IMG/VR virus record: IMGVR_UViG_3300048833_000443
Span: 1 to 57,628 of that record
Source: a virus
Direction: 5' to 3' (one strand)
Length of the DNA: 57,628 nt
Numbering within the stretch: position 1 is the stretch's first letter; every line of letters begins with the position of its first letter. The notes under the pieces are model-generated. The model was given only the letters and a program-made list of their open reading frames with translations. It made no database searches and had not been told where the DNA came from. Positions 49,124 to 57,628 of this stretch are shown here, in pieces. The position numbers and the translations under genes were made by a program.

Positions 49124-50188
49124 TCAGAACTGCGCGATCACCGTGGTGGTGGGGTCGGAGACGTCCACCTTGAGGGTGAAGAGCAGCTCGGAGTTGGGGA
49201 CCACCGGGAGCGCCACGCCCGAGCCGACCGTGAAGGTCTGCACGGGGTGGTCGTTCTGGGTGACCACCGCGACCAGGCCGGAGGCCTGACGAGCGGTGAT
49301 GTACCCCTTCGACGCCAGCAGGACGCCCTCGGCCGTCGGGCCATAGAGGGTCTCGCCGTAGCGCTCGGCCGGCAGCATCAGGACGTACTCCGGAGGGAGC
49401 ACGTACTTCTGCACGCCGTTGTCCCGGACCATCGTGTCGTAGAACTCGATGGCGGGCAGGCCCTGCTCCTGCAGGACGGCCTGGATGTCGTCGAGGCGGA
49501 CGCGCACGGGGACGTTGCCGCCGCCGGCGACGTAGTCCCGCACCTCGTCGTTGACCAGGAGCGCCGGCAGCCGCAGCGACGACATCACGATCTTGCCGAT
49601 GCGGGTGCCCCGGGCGACCGCCGCCGCCTGGATCGCCAGCATGTCGGTGATCGGGGTCGCCGTGGCCTTGTTGGCCACGGTCCACGCCGTCGACACGGTG
49701 ACCTTCTGGTCGGTGGGCATGCCGTAGTCCACCTCGAGCGCGAGTCCGTGCTCGTGGAGGGTGCACTTCCCGTCGATGAGGGTGTCGAACCGAGCGACCT
49801 CGATGCGGGCCTCGACGGCACGGATCATGCGCTCGGTGTCGTCGAAGATCGCGTTGACGATCTCGTCGTTCGAATCCCGCTCGAGGGCTCGGAGCCGAAG
49901 CCCCTCCTCCTCGGACAGCGCGATCTGCCGGGAGACCGGCGCGATCTCGCCTCGGATCCGAGCGACGCCCGGGCGACCGGTCATGGGAGCCGGCACGTCC
50001 CACGGGCGGTACTTGGCGATGTCGACGTCGGTGAGGCCAGAACGCTTGAGGGCGTACTCGATGTCATCGACGGTGCGGTTCGGCAACAGGGTGTTGCCGG
50101 TGAAGGTGTTGGTGAGCACCTCGTTCGCGAACCGGCGGGCGTAGCCCACCAGCTCGGTCGGGTCGGCCAGGTCATAGACGAGGGTCAT
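49124..50188 (-). CDS. Major capsid protein
   Basis: A 354-residue protein of the lambda gpE/HK97-fold group: N-terminal ELVGYARRFANEVL, the E-loop-like RGEIAPVSRQIALSEEE, then a long spine-helix region (DDTERMIRAVEARIE) and beta-rich P/A domains with LPPEYVLMLPAERYGETLYGP. Shell protein of the icosahedral head. It follows a decoration protein gene by two bases. Confidence 0.9.
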   Translation of the reverse strand: MTLVYDLADPTELVGYARRFANEVLTNTFTGNTLLPNRTVDDIEYALKRSGLTDVDIAKYRPWDVPAPMTGRPGVARIRGEIAPVSRQIALSEEEGLRLRALERDSNDEIVNAIFDDTERMIRAVEARIEVARFDTLIDGKCTLHEHGLALEVDYGMPTDQKVTVSTAWTVANKATATPITDMLAIQAAAVARGTRIGKIVMSSLRLPALLVNDEVRDYVAGGGNVPVRVRLDDIQAVLQEQGLPAIEFYDTMVRDNGVQKYVLPPEYVLMLPAERYGETLYGPTAEGVLLASKGYITARQASGLVAVVTQNDHPVQTFTVGSGVALPVVPNSELLFTLKVDVSDPTTTVIAQF

Positions 50189-50190
50189 GA

Positions 50191-50904
50191 TCAGACCTCC
50201 CCTTCGAAGCGGATGTGCGGGACGTCGGCCTCAGAGGTCGACGGGATGGCGAACGGGAGCTTGGCCCGATCGACGACGCCCATCCAGAAGAGCGCGAACC
50301 CGGCGCGCCCGGTGGTGTTGGTGGGCTTGACCTGGACGTCGTTGAAGAGCAGACCTTCGAGGGTCTGGCCCGACTCGTCGTCCGCGCCGCCGGCGGTGCC
50401 GGTGGCGATGGTCACACCGGGGCTGGACCCGCCGGTGAGGGAGTTGGTGCCAACCGTGAGGGCCGGCACGTTCTCCTCGGCGAGGTCACCGGCGTACGTG
50501 ACGGTGTAGGGGCCGCCGGTCGAGCCGGTGACCACGACGTTGCCCTCGCCCAGGATCGCCTCGAGGCGGCTCTGGACGGTGGCGGCCGACGCGTTGTGGT
50601 TGATGGTCGCGGTCGGGTCGTCGGCGAGCGTCGACGCGAGCGTGTAGTTGCCACCGGTCGGCGATCCCGTGATGGTGATCGTCTGGACCTCGGTGGTCGG
50701 GGGGTCGTGGGGCTCGAAGAGCCCGGTGGTGCTGTTGTACGCGACCGGCGTCCCCGAGGGGATGTAGCCGTTGGCCGCGTAGTACGAGCTGTCGAACGTG
50801 GAGAGGTCGAGCGTGCCGGGCCGGCACTGGTCGAAGCCGAGACGCGACTTCGCCCAGGACCGATCACCGTTGCCGAACGTCTCTTCGACGATGGCCAGGT
50901 CCAT
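50191..50904 (-). CDS. Head decoration protein
   Basis: A 237-residue protein. Its ends (GDRSWAKSRLGFDQCRPGTLD and TLEGLLFNDVQVKP...GFALFWMGVVDRAKLP) match the lambda gpD-like decoration fold. An inserted beta-rich domain of about 100 residues (residues 70-175, VQTITITGSPTGGNYTL) probably projects from the capsid. Directly upstream of the major capsid gene. Confidence 0.8.
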   Translation of the reverse strand: MDLAIVEETFGNGDRSWAKSRLGFDQCRPGTLDLSTFDSSYYAANGYIPSGTPVAYNSTTGLFEPHDPPTTEVQTITITGSPTGGNYTLASTLADDPTATINHNASAATVQSRLEAILGEGNVVVTGSTGGPYTVTYAGDLAEENVPALTVGTNSLTGGSSPGVTIATGTAGGADDESGQTLEGLLFNDVQVKPTNTTGRAGFALFWMGVVDRAKLPFAIPSTSEADVPHIRFEGEV

Positions 50905-50934
50905 GAGGGACCCTCCTTGTGGTTGTGATCAGGA

Positions 50935-51681
50935 TCAGGTCTTGCCGTGGCGGGACTCGAACCGGTCGTCAGCCTTCTTGAACCCGTCCACTTCCTTGGG
51001 TCGCTTGCGCTTCCCTCCGGGAGAGGCCGGCTTCGTGTCAGGCGTGGCGTCGTCGTCGTCGTCGTCGTCGTCGGCGTTGTCGGTTGCGAACAGGACCGGC
51101 CACCGCTCCTTGTAGGCGTCGACCGCGTCTGCGATCTCATCCTCATCGGCGCCCGGCTTCAGGTCGATCATGCGAGCCATCTCGGCCAGCTTCGTCCTGT
51201 CTGCAGGAGCGCCGACCGCGAGGAGCGCCATGCGGATGTCCGCCTGAAGCTCCTTGCGGGCGGCAGCGTCGGCAGCCGTCTTGGCCTTCGACTCGCGCTC
51301 GACGACTTCCTTGTCGTCGGGCCCAGTGTCGTCGTCGGCCTTCGGCGGCTTGGACGCGGAGCGCGCCTTGGTGATGAAGTCCTCAGCTTCTTCGATGGTG
51401 TCGAACCCCAGCTTCTCCATCAGCTCGCGGATCGCTGCCCGCTTGCCCTGGCGCTTCTCCTTCGCGCCGAAGCGCGTCAGATCGTCCTGGGTGAACTTCT
51501 TGGCGTCACCGGCGTCGTCATCATCGTCATCATCGTCGTCATCATCGTCACCGGCCGGGCCGTCCCCGCCTCGAACCTGAGGAACCATGCGGTGCAGGTC
51601 CTCCAGGTACCAGAAGCGATGACCGCCCAGACGAACGTCGATGGCGGCGGTGGTGGTGTCTGCTTCGGAGCTCGTGATCAA
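50935..51681 (-). CDS. Scaffolding-like protein with poly-Asp tracts
   Basis: About 248 residues, very charged and helical, placed between portal and decoration genes where a scaffold is expected. Helices at EKRQGKRAAIRELMEKLGFDTIEE and TAADAAARKELQADIRMALL. It has runs of 13 and 8 Asp encoded by GTC/ATC microsatellites (plus strand). The basic end (KKADDRFESRHGKT) could bind the capsid. The start is uncertain: TTG at 51681 (GGA eight bases upstream) or ATG at 51588 (GGAGG eleven bases upstream). Confidence 0.7.
   Translation of the reverse strand: MITSSEADTTTAAIDVRLGGHRFWYLEDLHRMVPQVRGGDGPAGDDDDDDDDDDDDAGDAKKFTQDDLTRFGAKEKRQGKRAAIRELMEKLGFDTIEEAEDFITKARSASKPPKADDDTGPDDKEVVERESKAKTAADAAARKELQADIRMALLAVGAPADRTKLAEMARMIDLKPGADEDEIADAVDAYKERWPVLFATDNADDDDDDDDATPDTKPASPGGKRKRPKEVDGFKKADDRFESRHGKT
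51049..51069. repeat. GTC trinucleotide repeat
   Basis: Seven GTC units on the plus strand, encoding part of an eight-Asp run near the end of the scaffold-like protein. Confidence 0.8.
51514..51550. repeat. GTC/ATC trinucleotide repeat
   Basis: About twelve imperfect GTC/ATC units on the plus strand, encoding the longer Asp run near the start of the scaffold-like protein. Confidence 0.8.
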
Positions 51682-51775
51682 GGCGTGTCCTGTTCTTCCG
51701 ATCCCGCGTGGTTCACAGGGCGGGTCCTGGTCCAGGTGATGCAGCCTGGTCTGCTGGTGTTCACGGTAGCACACC

Positions 51776-53440
51776 TCACGTGAGTTCGGGTGCCACCGGA
51801 TCTGGGAGCGGCCCAGGACGTGCCCGACGACGCACATCGTCTTCGGGATCTTGGGCTGGTTCGTCCTCTTGACTTGGGAGATCGTCTGGGATCGGCATCC
51901 CGAGGTAGCGGAACGCCTCCCGCTCATCGCCGGTCGCTGAGGTGATGGTCTCGGCGCCTTCGAAGTCGGTCTCTCGGATGCGCCTGACCTCGTCGGCTGC
52001 GTTCTCAATCGGCAGCCCGGCCTCGACGAGCATCGCAACTGCGGTCTCGAGCGACACTCCTCGAGGCCGAGACTGCAGGAGGTTGGTGACGTTCTTGATC
52101 GTGTACTCGAGATCGCTCGGCAGGAACGCCCCGGGCTTCAGCGTCGGCCACTCTTCATCCTCACCAGGCTCAGCCGGCAGCCCTTCCACACCGATGGCTT
52201 GCTCGAGTCGGTGAGCGAACTTGAAGATGAGTGGGTACTTCTCCTCACGCACGAGCCGCATGCGGAAGATCATGGCGGTCAGCGGCGCGAACCCGAGTGC
52301 GAACGCCAGACCGGACGGAACCTCAGAGGGTCGAACGCGTCCGATCACCGACTCCGGCAGGTGGCTGTTGACCGCCAGCCGCGCAAGCAACTTGTCGAGG
52401 TACTTGATGAGCGCGTCGAGTGACTTGCTCGTGTCGATCGTTGAGAGGCTGCCGCCGAACACCGTGCCCGGGCCGTACGTCTCGACGCGCTTGCCATCGG
52501 TGTCTTCGATGGCGGCCAACGCGCCGTCTGCGGCGAGCGGCGGGAAGCCGGCAATGGCGGCGCCCTTCGCCAGGTCCGAGTCCGTTGCTTGGATCTCATC
52601 GAGAACCTGCAGCACAGTCGTCAGAGATGACTTGCCGAAGTGCTCGTCGTCATCGCGCAAGGTGTTGGGCAGGTGGACGATCGGGATGAAGTCGATCTTG
52701 AGGTCCACCTCCCGCAGCTCGTTGCCCGACGCGTTGGTGTACCAGCGTGCCTTCTGCAGCGGGAGCGTGTCGTAGTCCTGCGCTGGCTCCACCTCGAGGA
52801 GTGACCACTCTGCGTCGGAGTAGAGGCACGTGGTTGCACCGTCACGCTCCACGAGATCCCAGGTCATCCGTCGGATGTAAGACACGGGGTGCCCGCTGTC
52901 GTCGGAGCGCTCGAACTCCCAGGCAATGTGGACGCGGTCGGGGAACTCCTCGTTGCTCGAACCGTCGAGGATCGGGAAGTACGACCCGGGATCGAAGGTG
53001 CGCATGTACACGCGCTTCTTCACCCCGTCGGTCCACATCACGAGAACGCCGTCACCGAGCCCGATGGCCTTCTCTTCGAGCTGGTACACCTTGCGGGTCA
53101 GGTGCCACGTCTTGGCACGCTGGGTCGCCCAGCGCTCGAGGGCGTCGTTGGACGGGCACGTGACCGAGACGTCGTTCCCGAGGATCGCGGAGAGGATCGT
53201 GTCCACGATCACCTGTGCGTCGCCGAGCTCGCGCCGATCCTTGCGGATGTCCTCGTCGGCCGGCGCCAGGTCGAGGAAGAACCGGCTGACGTTCTCGAGG
53301 TACGAGGTCAGGATGACGTACGCGTTGAGCCGACGCCGCTGGTCGCCCACCCACGAGGCGATCGTGGTGGAGTTGACCGGCACCTGCCGCGACTTGAAGT
53401 CGAGGCCGGCCCAGGTGTCGAGAACGAGGTCGCGATCCAC
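51776..53440 (-). CDS. Portal protein
   Basis: A 554-residue protein with typical portal features: VILTSYLENVSRFFLDLAP, GDGVLVMWTDGVKKRVYMRT, HLPNTLRDDDEHFGKSSL, then the long channel helices with SDLAKGAA and PESVIGRVRPSEVPSGLAF, and a charged C-terminus. It forms the dodecameric ring through which DNA passes. Upstream of the scaffold-like gene and downstream of the terminase. Confidence 0.9.
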   Translation of the reverse strand: MDRDLVLDTWAGLDFKSRQVPVNSTTIASWVGDQRRRLNAYVILTSYLENVSRFFLDLAPADEDIRKDRRELGDAQVIVDTILSAILGNDVSVTCPSNDALERWATQRAKTWHLTRKVYQLEEKAIGLGDGVLVMWTDGVKKRVYMRTFDPGSYFPILDGSSNEEFPDRVHIAWEFERSDDSGHPVSYIRRMTWDLVERDGATTCLYSDAEWSLLEVEPAQDYDTLPLQKARWYTNASGNELREVDLKIDFIPIVHLPNTLRDDDEHFGKSSLTTVLQVLDEIQATDSDLAKGAAIAGFPPLAADGALAAIEDTDGKRVETYGPGTVFGGSLSTIDTSKSLDALIKYLDKLLARLAVNSHLPESVIGRVRPSEVPSGLAFALGFAPLTAMIFRMRLVREEKYPLIFKFAHRLEQAIGVEGLPAEPGEDEEWPTLKPGAFLPSDLEYTIKNVTNLLQSRPRGVSLETAVAMLVEAGLPIENAADEVRRIRETDFEGAETITSATGDEREAFRYLGMPIPDDLPSQEDEPAQDPEDDVRRRARPGPLPDPVAPELT

Positions 53441-53486
53441 AAGCGCCTACCTTAGCTCGGAGGTCCGTCACTCACGTGTGCGGTCA

Positions 53487-54287
53487 CTAACGGAACCACT
53501 TGGCGATGTCGTACTCGCTCCAGTCCCACGCGGGAATGCTGCCGAAGCCGTCTGGGAAGAAGTGCGATCCGAGTGACGTGGTCACGGTCGCGCCGGCGTT
53601 CTCCAGCACGGTGGCTGCCGCCGCGTACGGGACGACCTCGTCCGTGGTTAGGAGGTGTGCCTTGGTTCGGCTGCCGATGAGCGTCATCGGACCGGCGTTG
53701 GCCGCCGGGTTGCAGTCTGCGGCCGCCGTCAAGAAGGAGGCGCGATCCGTGCCGCCGTGAACGTTGAGCAGCGACTGCCGGATGGTCGTTGCGCCTGGCG
53801 CCAGCGACGTGTTCGCGAGCGTGGTGTCCCAGGTCGCTCCGAAGTCGGTGAGAGGTAGCAGGAGGTAGATACGACCGATCATGTTGGAGTTGCGCCACGC
53901 CCAGTTCAAGGCGTTGCACCCACCCATGGACGTGCCGAACAGGTGCACAGCCGATGCGTCGAGCCCATCGGCTTCGGCGGCATCCACCATGTCATCGAAC
54001 GCGCCAAGACCGGTGCCACCTACGTCGGGGAACGTGTCGGTTGGGTGACCCCAGTTCGATCCTGTGAATGGGATGTAGAGCGTGTACCCGTTCGCGATGA
54101 GGAAGTTGAGGTACCCGATGCGCATCAGGTCGACGGTCTGAAGCGCGGTCTGGGCTTGAGGCCAACCGTGAGTGACGATGACCGGGTGCAGCCCATCCTG
54201 CGTCTTGCCAGCCAGGCGGTAGTACGTCGTGCCGCCGCGAACACCCAGGGTTGTGGTACGCGGCTTCCGAGGATGTAGGGTAGGCAT
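53487..54287 (-). CDS. Alpha/beta hydrolase (esterase-like)
   Basis: A 266-residue protein with the alpha/beta-hydrolase pattern: HGWPQAQ oxyanion region, nucleophile elbow LFGTSMGGCN (G-x-S-x-G), TTDEVVPY for the Asp and GSHFFPDG for the His. Similar to cutinase/depolymerase-like esterases. Encoded between a fibre-like gene and the portal, not in the lysis cassette, so it may be virion-associated and act on host envelope lipids or polysaccharide acyl groups. LysB-type mycolate esterase activity is a second option. ATG overlaps the upstream stop by one base. Confidence 0.75.
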   Translation of the reverse strand: MPTLHPRKPRTTTLGVRGGTTYYRLAGKTQDGLHPVIVTHGWPQAQTALQTVDLMRIGYLNFLIANGYTLYIPFTGSNWGHPTDTFPDVGGTGLGAFDDMVDAAEADGLDASAVHLFGTSMGGCNALNWAWRNSNMIGRIYLLLPLTDFGATWDTTLANTSLAPGATTIRQSLLNVHGGTDRASFLTAAADCNPAANAGPMTLIGSRTKAHLLTTDEVVPYAAAATVLENAGATVTTSLGSHFFPDGFGSIPAWDWSEYDIAKWFR

Positions 54288-55291
54288 CAGACCAGCTTCT
54301 GAACGAGGAGGTACGGGACCGAGCCAAGGGCTTCGAGCATCAGCAGCGACGCCGTCACGTCCGTGCTCGTCGTCCGGGCGGCAGCCACTCGAACCTGCAC
54401 CGTGTCGCCGGGCGTCAGCGAAGCGAAGCCGGTGGGAGCCACGCCGTGACTGTTGTCGAGCGCAGCGACCCAGCCGAGAGCAAAGGCGGTGAGGTCGGTC
54501 AGCGATCGCTGCTGGCCAGTTGCCATGGTCTTCCAGGTGGTGCCGCCGTCCTTGGTGAACTGCAGCACAGCATTGATCGCGCGGGTGGTGCTGTTGGCGC
54601 CCTGGGAGAGGCTCACGGCACCGAACTCGGCGCGGATCACCCGACCGTCGTACTCGAACGGGTCGGAGATGAGGCCAACGATCCCGGACGGGGTAGTGCC
54701 CAACGTGAACGAGGACGAGGAGGTCGGGGTGAGGATGTCGGCGATCTCCGCGCCGGTTCGGACGTCGATGATCCAAGCGCCTGAGCCGAGTGGTCCGATC
54801 TTCAAGTAGCCGATGCCCTCGTCCTCGGCGTAGTACCGGAACCCGCTGGGGACGTCCTCCGGATCTGGGATGTCCGCGATGTCACCGGCGTCGGCGGCGA
54901 TCGGCCCCTCGGGACCGGGCGGACCTTCCCGAACCACGATGGTGCCGCCGGACCCTGGGTCGGAGATGGTGACGTCGGAGAGGTCCAGCGTCCCGCCGGC
55001 CGGCACCTCGATGTAATACGTGGAGCCACCGGTGAACTGCTCGACGACGCGGTAGCTGAAGTCCGTCGGCTCGATGTCCGGGTCGTCCGTGGCCGGCAGC
55101 GTGACCGACAGCTCGCCGTCCTCGTCGATGTCGGCGGAGATGGTCTCTCCGATGACGATCGTGTCAGTCGCGGGACTCACGAGCCGTCCCACGACGGGAG
55201 TGAAGAGCAAGAAGCCCTGCACCGGGTCGCCGGTCAGGTCAACGAACTTGCCGGTGACCGTTCCGGTCTGGAAGTCTGCGGGCAGTGCCAT
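54287..55291 (-). CDS. Fibre-like virion protein (putative)
   Basis: A 334-residue beta-rich protein. The N-terminal domain (residues 1-110) has fibronectin-like strands (GTVTGKFVDLTGDPVQGFLLF); a short collagen-like GPPGPEGP follows near 122-130, then a domain GYLKIGPLGSGAWIIDVRTG and a C-terminal jelly-roll-like part. Similar proteins with collagen-like linkers serve as head or tail fibres. The hydrolase and this fibre may form one adsorption module. Confidence 0.6.
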   Translation of the reverse strand: MALPADFQTGTVTGKFVDLTGDPVQGFLLFTPVVGRLVSPATDTIVIGETISADIDEDGELSVTLPATDDPDIEPTDFSYRVVEQFTGGSTYYIEVPAGGTLDLSDVTISDPGSGGTIVVREGPPGPEGPIAADAGDIADIPDPEDVPSGFRYYAEDEGIGYLKIGPLGSGAWIIDVRTGAEIADILTPTSSSSFTLGTTPSGIVGLISDPFEYDGRVIRAEFGAVSLSQGANSTTRAINAVLQFTKDGGTTWKTMATGQQRSLTDLTAFALGWVAALDNSHGVAPTGFASLTPGDTVQVRVAAARTTSTDVTASLLMLEALGSVPYLLVQKLV

Positions 55292-55305
55292 CGGATGAAC
55301 GCTCC

Positions 55306-55614
55306 TTACAACGTGGCGTGGCCACTCTTGACGATGACCCGTCCTCGGGCCACCAGGGACCGTCCGTCGGTCGACGTGCCGGTGATGACGTCGTACTCGC
55401 CTACGCCGTCTGGGAGGTTCCGGCCGATGGACGCCGGCACCGTGACTCGAAGGGTGCCAGGCGCAGGCACGCTGATGCCATCGCCGAGGGTGACCTGCAC
55501 GGTCTGCCCCTCGACGGTGAAGGCGGCGGCGGCGGCGGTGACGCCCTGCGTTGTGGCCTCGAACTCGTGGGTCGAGTCCGCGTTCTTCACGATCACGAAG
55601 GTCGGTGCGATCAT
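55306..55614 (-). CDS. Hypothetical Ig-like protein
   Basis: A 102-residue all-beta protein (TFVIVKNADSTHEFEATTQG, AAAFTVEGQTVQVTLGDG). Size and pattern fit an Ig-like or small virion surface domain. The ATG at 55614 overlaps the terminase stop (ATGA). Confidence 0.6.
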   Translation of the reverse strand: MIAPTFVIVKNADSTHEFEATTQGVTAAAAAFTVEGQTVQVTLGDGISVPAPGTLRVTVPASIGRNLPDGVGEYDVITGTSTDGRSLVARGRVIVKSGHATL

Positions 55615-57179
55615 CGACGTCCTCTCCCTCGTCGGTCTCTCATTGTCGACACGGTGCCGGTGACGACAGACGGTACCATAAGCTTCGTAAGCGCCCACAC
55701 CAGGGCGTCGAGTCGGTCAGGTGAGTCCTCGTTGCCCTCGGGATCCCAGGTCGTAAGCTCCTCCTCGAGATCCTCGAGGCCGTTGCCCACGTGGTGGACC
55801 TTGCCCTGCTGGTAGAGAGCGGCGACGGGCTCGGCGCGCAGCACCTTGCCACGCGTCGCCGTGACGTCTTGGATCGGCGCGTTGGGTCGGATGGTGCGCA
55901 GGTTCGAGATGACGAGGTCACCGCCCTGGTTCTTCTCCACGACGATCCGGTCGGCTCGCCAGTCATCGAACGCCTTGATGACCTGAGTCCCCCACTCCAG
56001 CGGCGTGCCCTTCGTCGTCCGGTCGTCGAGCACGAGCGCGTGTGGCCCGTCCGCCTTGTGGCAGAAGGGGCAGGGACCTCGGGTCTTGGCCACGACGATG
56101 ATGCCGGTCTTGTTGCTACTCGCCTTGGACGACACGGCGGGGTCGACGCCGACCAGCGTCCTCCCCATGACGTCGAACGGCTCCGGCACGAGGTAGTCCT
56201 GCAGTCGGTACTGGTGGATGTCCTGCGCCGTCCAGAGGGCGCCTTCGAAGTCGTCCAGGATCTCGCCGCGCAGCTCCTGGCGCCCGAGGCGGGTCCCCTC
56301 GTAGGCGGTCTTGAGCTCCTGCAGCGCCGCACGTGCCAGGTTCCGTGCGTTCTCGTACATCGAGCCGGTCGTGATGATCACGCCGCCGTTCCGACGCTCC
56401 GCTCGGGCACGGAGGTTGCGGAGGAACTTGAGAGGCTTGGGCGTGGTCGTGATGATCACCTGCGGGTTCTCTCCGAGGCGGAGCCCGAACATCATCATGT
56501 CCCAGGTGTCCTGGAGGTACTCCCACGCGGCGAGCTCGTCCGCCCAGGCTCGGTGGTGCTGCGGGCCACGAAGACGCTCCGGCTTCTCCGCTGAGAAGAT
56601 CTTCATGCGCGAGCCGTTCGTCAGCACCAGCTCGCCGATGGATCGGTTCCAGTCCTCGAGGAGGCTGGCCGGCAGGATCCCGAGGATGCCGGACTCGCCC
56701 TCCACCATGGTGTCACGGCCGTCCGTGAACGTGGGCGCCACCAGCGCGATGCGGCACCCTGGGTTCTCGAGGGCGAACTTGATGACGTCCTCGGCCCCGG
56801 TCCGCGTCTTCCCCCACCCGCGTCCGGCGAGGATCAGCCAGATCTGCCAGTCGCGGTGGCCTCGGGCGTCGAGCCAGTGCGCCCGCACCGGAGCGACGGG
56901 GTCCTCGTCGGGATCGAGCGTCAGGTCGTGCTCCAGCGCGTACGCCTGGGCGGCCTCCTCGTTGGGAAGGGCGACCAGGACCTCATCGAGGAGAGGCTTG
57001 CAAGCCGCGCCGGTCGTGTCGTCACACAGCGCGTGCGGACCGGGCGTCCGCTGCTTGGGCCGGGACTTCAGCAGCCACCGGTACCGCACCTTCGCGGGCA
57101 GGGGCAACGCGGCGACCTGCTCGGCGGTGAGGATCGGCACCCCGTCCTCCCGGATCCGCACGGGAGTCTGGGTCGTCAC
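55611..57179 (-). CDS. terL: Terminase large subunit
   Basis: A 522-residue protein. ATPase: IWLILAGRGWGKTRTGAED (Walker A near residue 110) and RAWADELAAW (Walker B). Nuclease: VGVDPAVSSK, a middle acidic strand, and RIVVEKNQGGD. It pumps and cuts DNA at the portal. The GTG at 57179 overlaps the stop of the 98-residue gene (GTGA); residues upstream in frame read as noise. Confidence 0.92.
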   Translation of the reverse strand: MTTQTPVRIREDGVPILTAEQVAALPLPAKVRYRWLLKSRPKQRTPGPHALCDDTTGAACKPLLDEVLVALPNEEAAQAYALEHDLTLDPDEDPVAPVRAHWLDARGHRDWQIWLILAGRGWGKTRTGAEDVIKFALENPGCRIALVAPTFTDGRDTMVEGESGILGILPASLLEDWNRSIGELVLTNGSRMKIFSAEKPERLRGPQHHRAWADELAAWEYLQDTWDMMMFGLRLGENPQVIITTTPKPLKFLRNLRARAERRNGGVIITTGSMYENARNLARAALQELKTAYEGTRLGRQELRGEILDDFEGALWTAQDIHQYRLQDYLVPEPFDVMGRTLVGVDPAVSSKASSNKTGIIVVAKTRGPCPFCHKADGPHALVLDDRTTKGTPLEWGTQVIKAFDDWRADRIVVEKNQGGDLVISNLRTIRPNAPIQDVTATRGKVLRAEPVAALYQQGKVHHVGNGLEDLEEELTTWDPEGNEDSPDRLDALVWALTKLMVPSVVTGTVSTMRDRRGRGRR

Positions 57180-57472
57180 GGCGCGTGGATGTCTTCGACG
57201 CTCCGCCAGACGCCTCGCTCGAGGTACCCGTGGTAGGAGTAGGCGGCGACGGACCCGGGAGCGGCTCCTCGCACGCCCGCCCACCGGATGCTCGGCGTGA
57301 CGGTGACCGTTCCGTCGTCGTGGTGCGTGACTCGGAACGGCGGCTCGGGCAGCGGGAGGGCGAAGGGCGCCCCCGGCGGGCGGACGAGGGTGACGCCGGT
57401 GGCGGGATCGGTGACGTGGGCGGCGTCGGGGCAGGTGAAGCGCAGGCGGGAGTCGTAGCGGAGCTTGGTCAC
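57176..57472 (-). CDS. Hypothetical protein
   Basis: A 98-residue protein with a CPDAAHV segment, Pro-rich centre and beta-like C-terminus (DGTVTVTPSIRWAG). GTG start overlapping the junction-crossing gene (GTGA) and coupled to the terminase. Function unknown. Confidence 0.6.
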   Translation of the reverse strand: MTKLRYDSRLRFTCPDAAHVTDPATGVTLVRPPGAPFALPLPEPPFRVTHHDDGTVTVTPSIRWAGVRGAAPGSVAAYSYHGYLERGVWRSVEDIHAP

Positions 57473-57628
57473 AGGTCCTCCATGACGAGGTCGAGGCCGA
57501 GGTCGAGGAGGCCTCGAGCCCGGTGCTCGGCGAGGTTGTCGTTGGAGACGCAGATCTCGTAGCTGGTCCGCTCCTCGTCGGCGGGGTTCAGGGAGACGGT
57601 CTCGAACACGCAGATGAAGTCACCGAGG
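57469..57628 (-). CDS. C-terminal part of the junction-crossing hypothetical protein
   Basis: The stop at 57469-57471 closes the frame that starts at 234. The part at 57502-57628 duplicates the sequence at 1-127. See the entry at 1-234 for the joined 88-residue product. Confidence 0.65.
   Translation of the reverse strand, partial: LGDFICVFETVSLNPADEERTSYEICVSNDNLAEHRARGLLDLGLDLVMEDL
57502..57628. repeat. Terminal direct repeat, right copy
   Basis: Identical to bases 1-127. Best read as an assembly overlap of a circular or permuted genome. Confidence 0.9.

Overview
The window is a circular tailed-phage genome of an actinobacterial host that has been cut open. Its last 127 bases (57502-57628) repeat its first 127, so the unique circle is about 57,501 bp, and one gene runs across the junction. 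Every convincing gene lies on the minus strand. A WhiB-type Fe-S regulator, high-GC codon use and TTGACA/TATGGT-like promoters point to an actinomycete host. A 1272-residue tape measure, lambda-type head-tail joining genes and a tail-chaperone frameshift indicate siphovirus morphology. I see no integrase, tRNA, CRISPR array or insertion sequence.

Reading in the direction of transcription (high to low coordinate, through the junction): a noncoding control region (1383-1802) leads through a small gene and the small terminase (553-978) across the junction to the large terminase (55611-57179). The structural cluster follows: fibre-like protein, alpha/beta hydrolase, portal, scaffold-like protein, decoration protein, major capsid protein, MuF-like protein, connector/neck genes, tail tube, chaperones G/GT, tape measure and two large tail-tip proteins. 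The lysis cassette comes next (amidase, two single-span membrane proteins, holin-like protein, 34880-36963).

A second control region (34667-34879) shares a colinear 63-bp element with the first. It leads into nucleotide metabolism and replication: kinase fused to a UDG-like domain, TS/dCMP-hydroxymethylase, dCMP deaminase, PolA, ThyX, RuvC-like resolvase, SNF2 helicase, RecB/Cas4-like nuclease, Sak4-like ATPase and a DUF669-like protein. Then comes a DNA-modification and sugar cluster (17251-22501), a region of small accessory genes with regulators, a primase-helicase and a repair glycosylase, and finally many short unknown genes ending at a small HTH protein beside the first control region.

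The most interesting system is a probable base-hypermodification pathway: a dCTPase/dUTPase-like pyrophosphatase, a TS homologue with Asp at the position that selects dCMP, a separate ThyX for dTMP, a nucleotide-kinase-like protein, a GDP-mannose-3,5-epimerase homologue, a UDP-arabinopyranose-mutase/RGP homologue, a predicted glycosyltransferase and a C5-cytosine methyltransferase. This parallels T4/RB69-type glycosylated hydroxymethylcytosine and suggests sugar-decorated (possibly arabinosylated) cytosine in an actinophage. The accessory region is also organised in an unusual way: about eleven dispersed gene starts share a leader ending in a GGACGGAAGGAC-like box. Most carry a small hairpin whose sequence changes while its pairing is kept, and eight have a recognisable promoter upstream.
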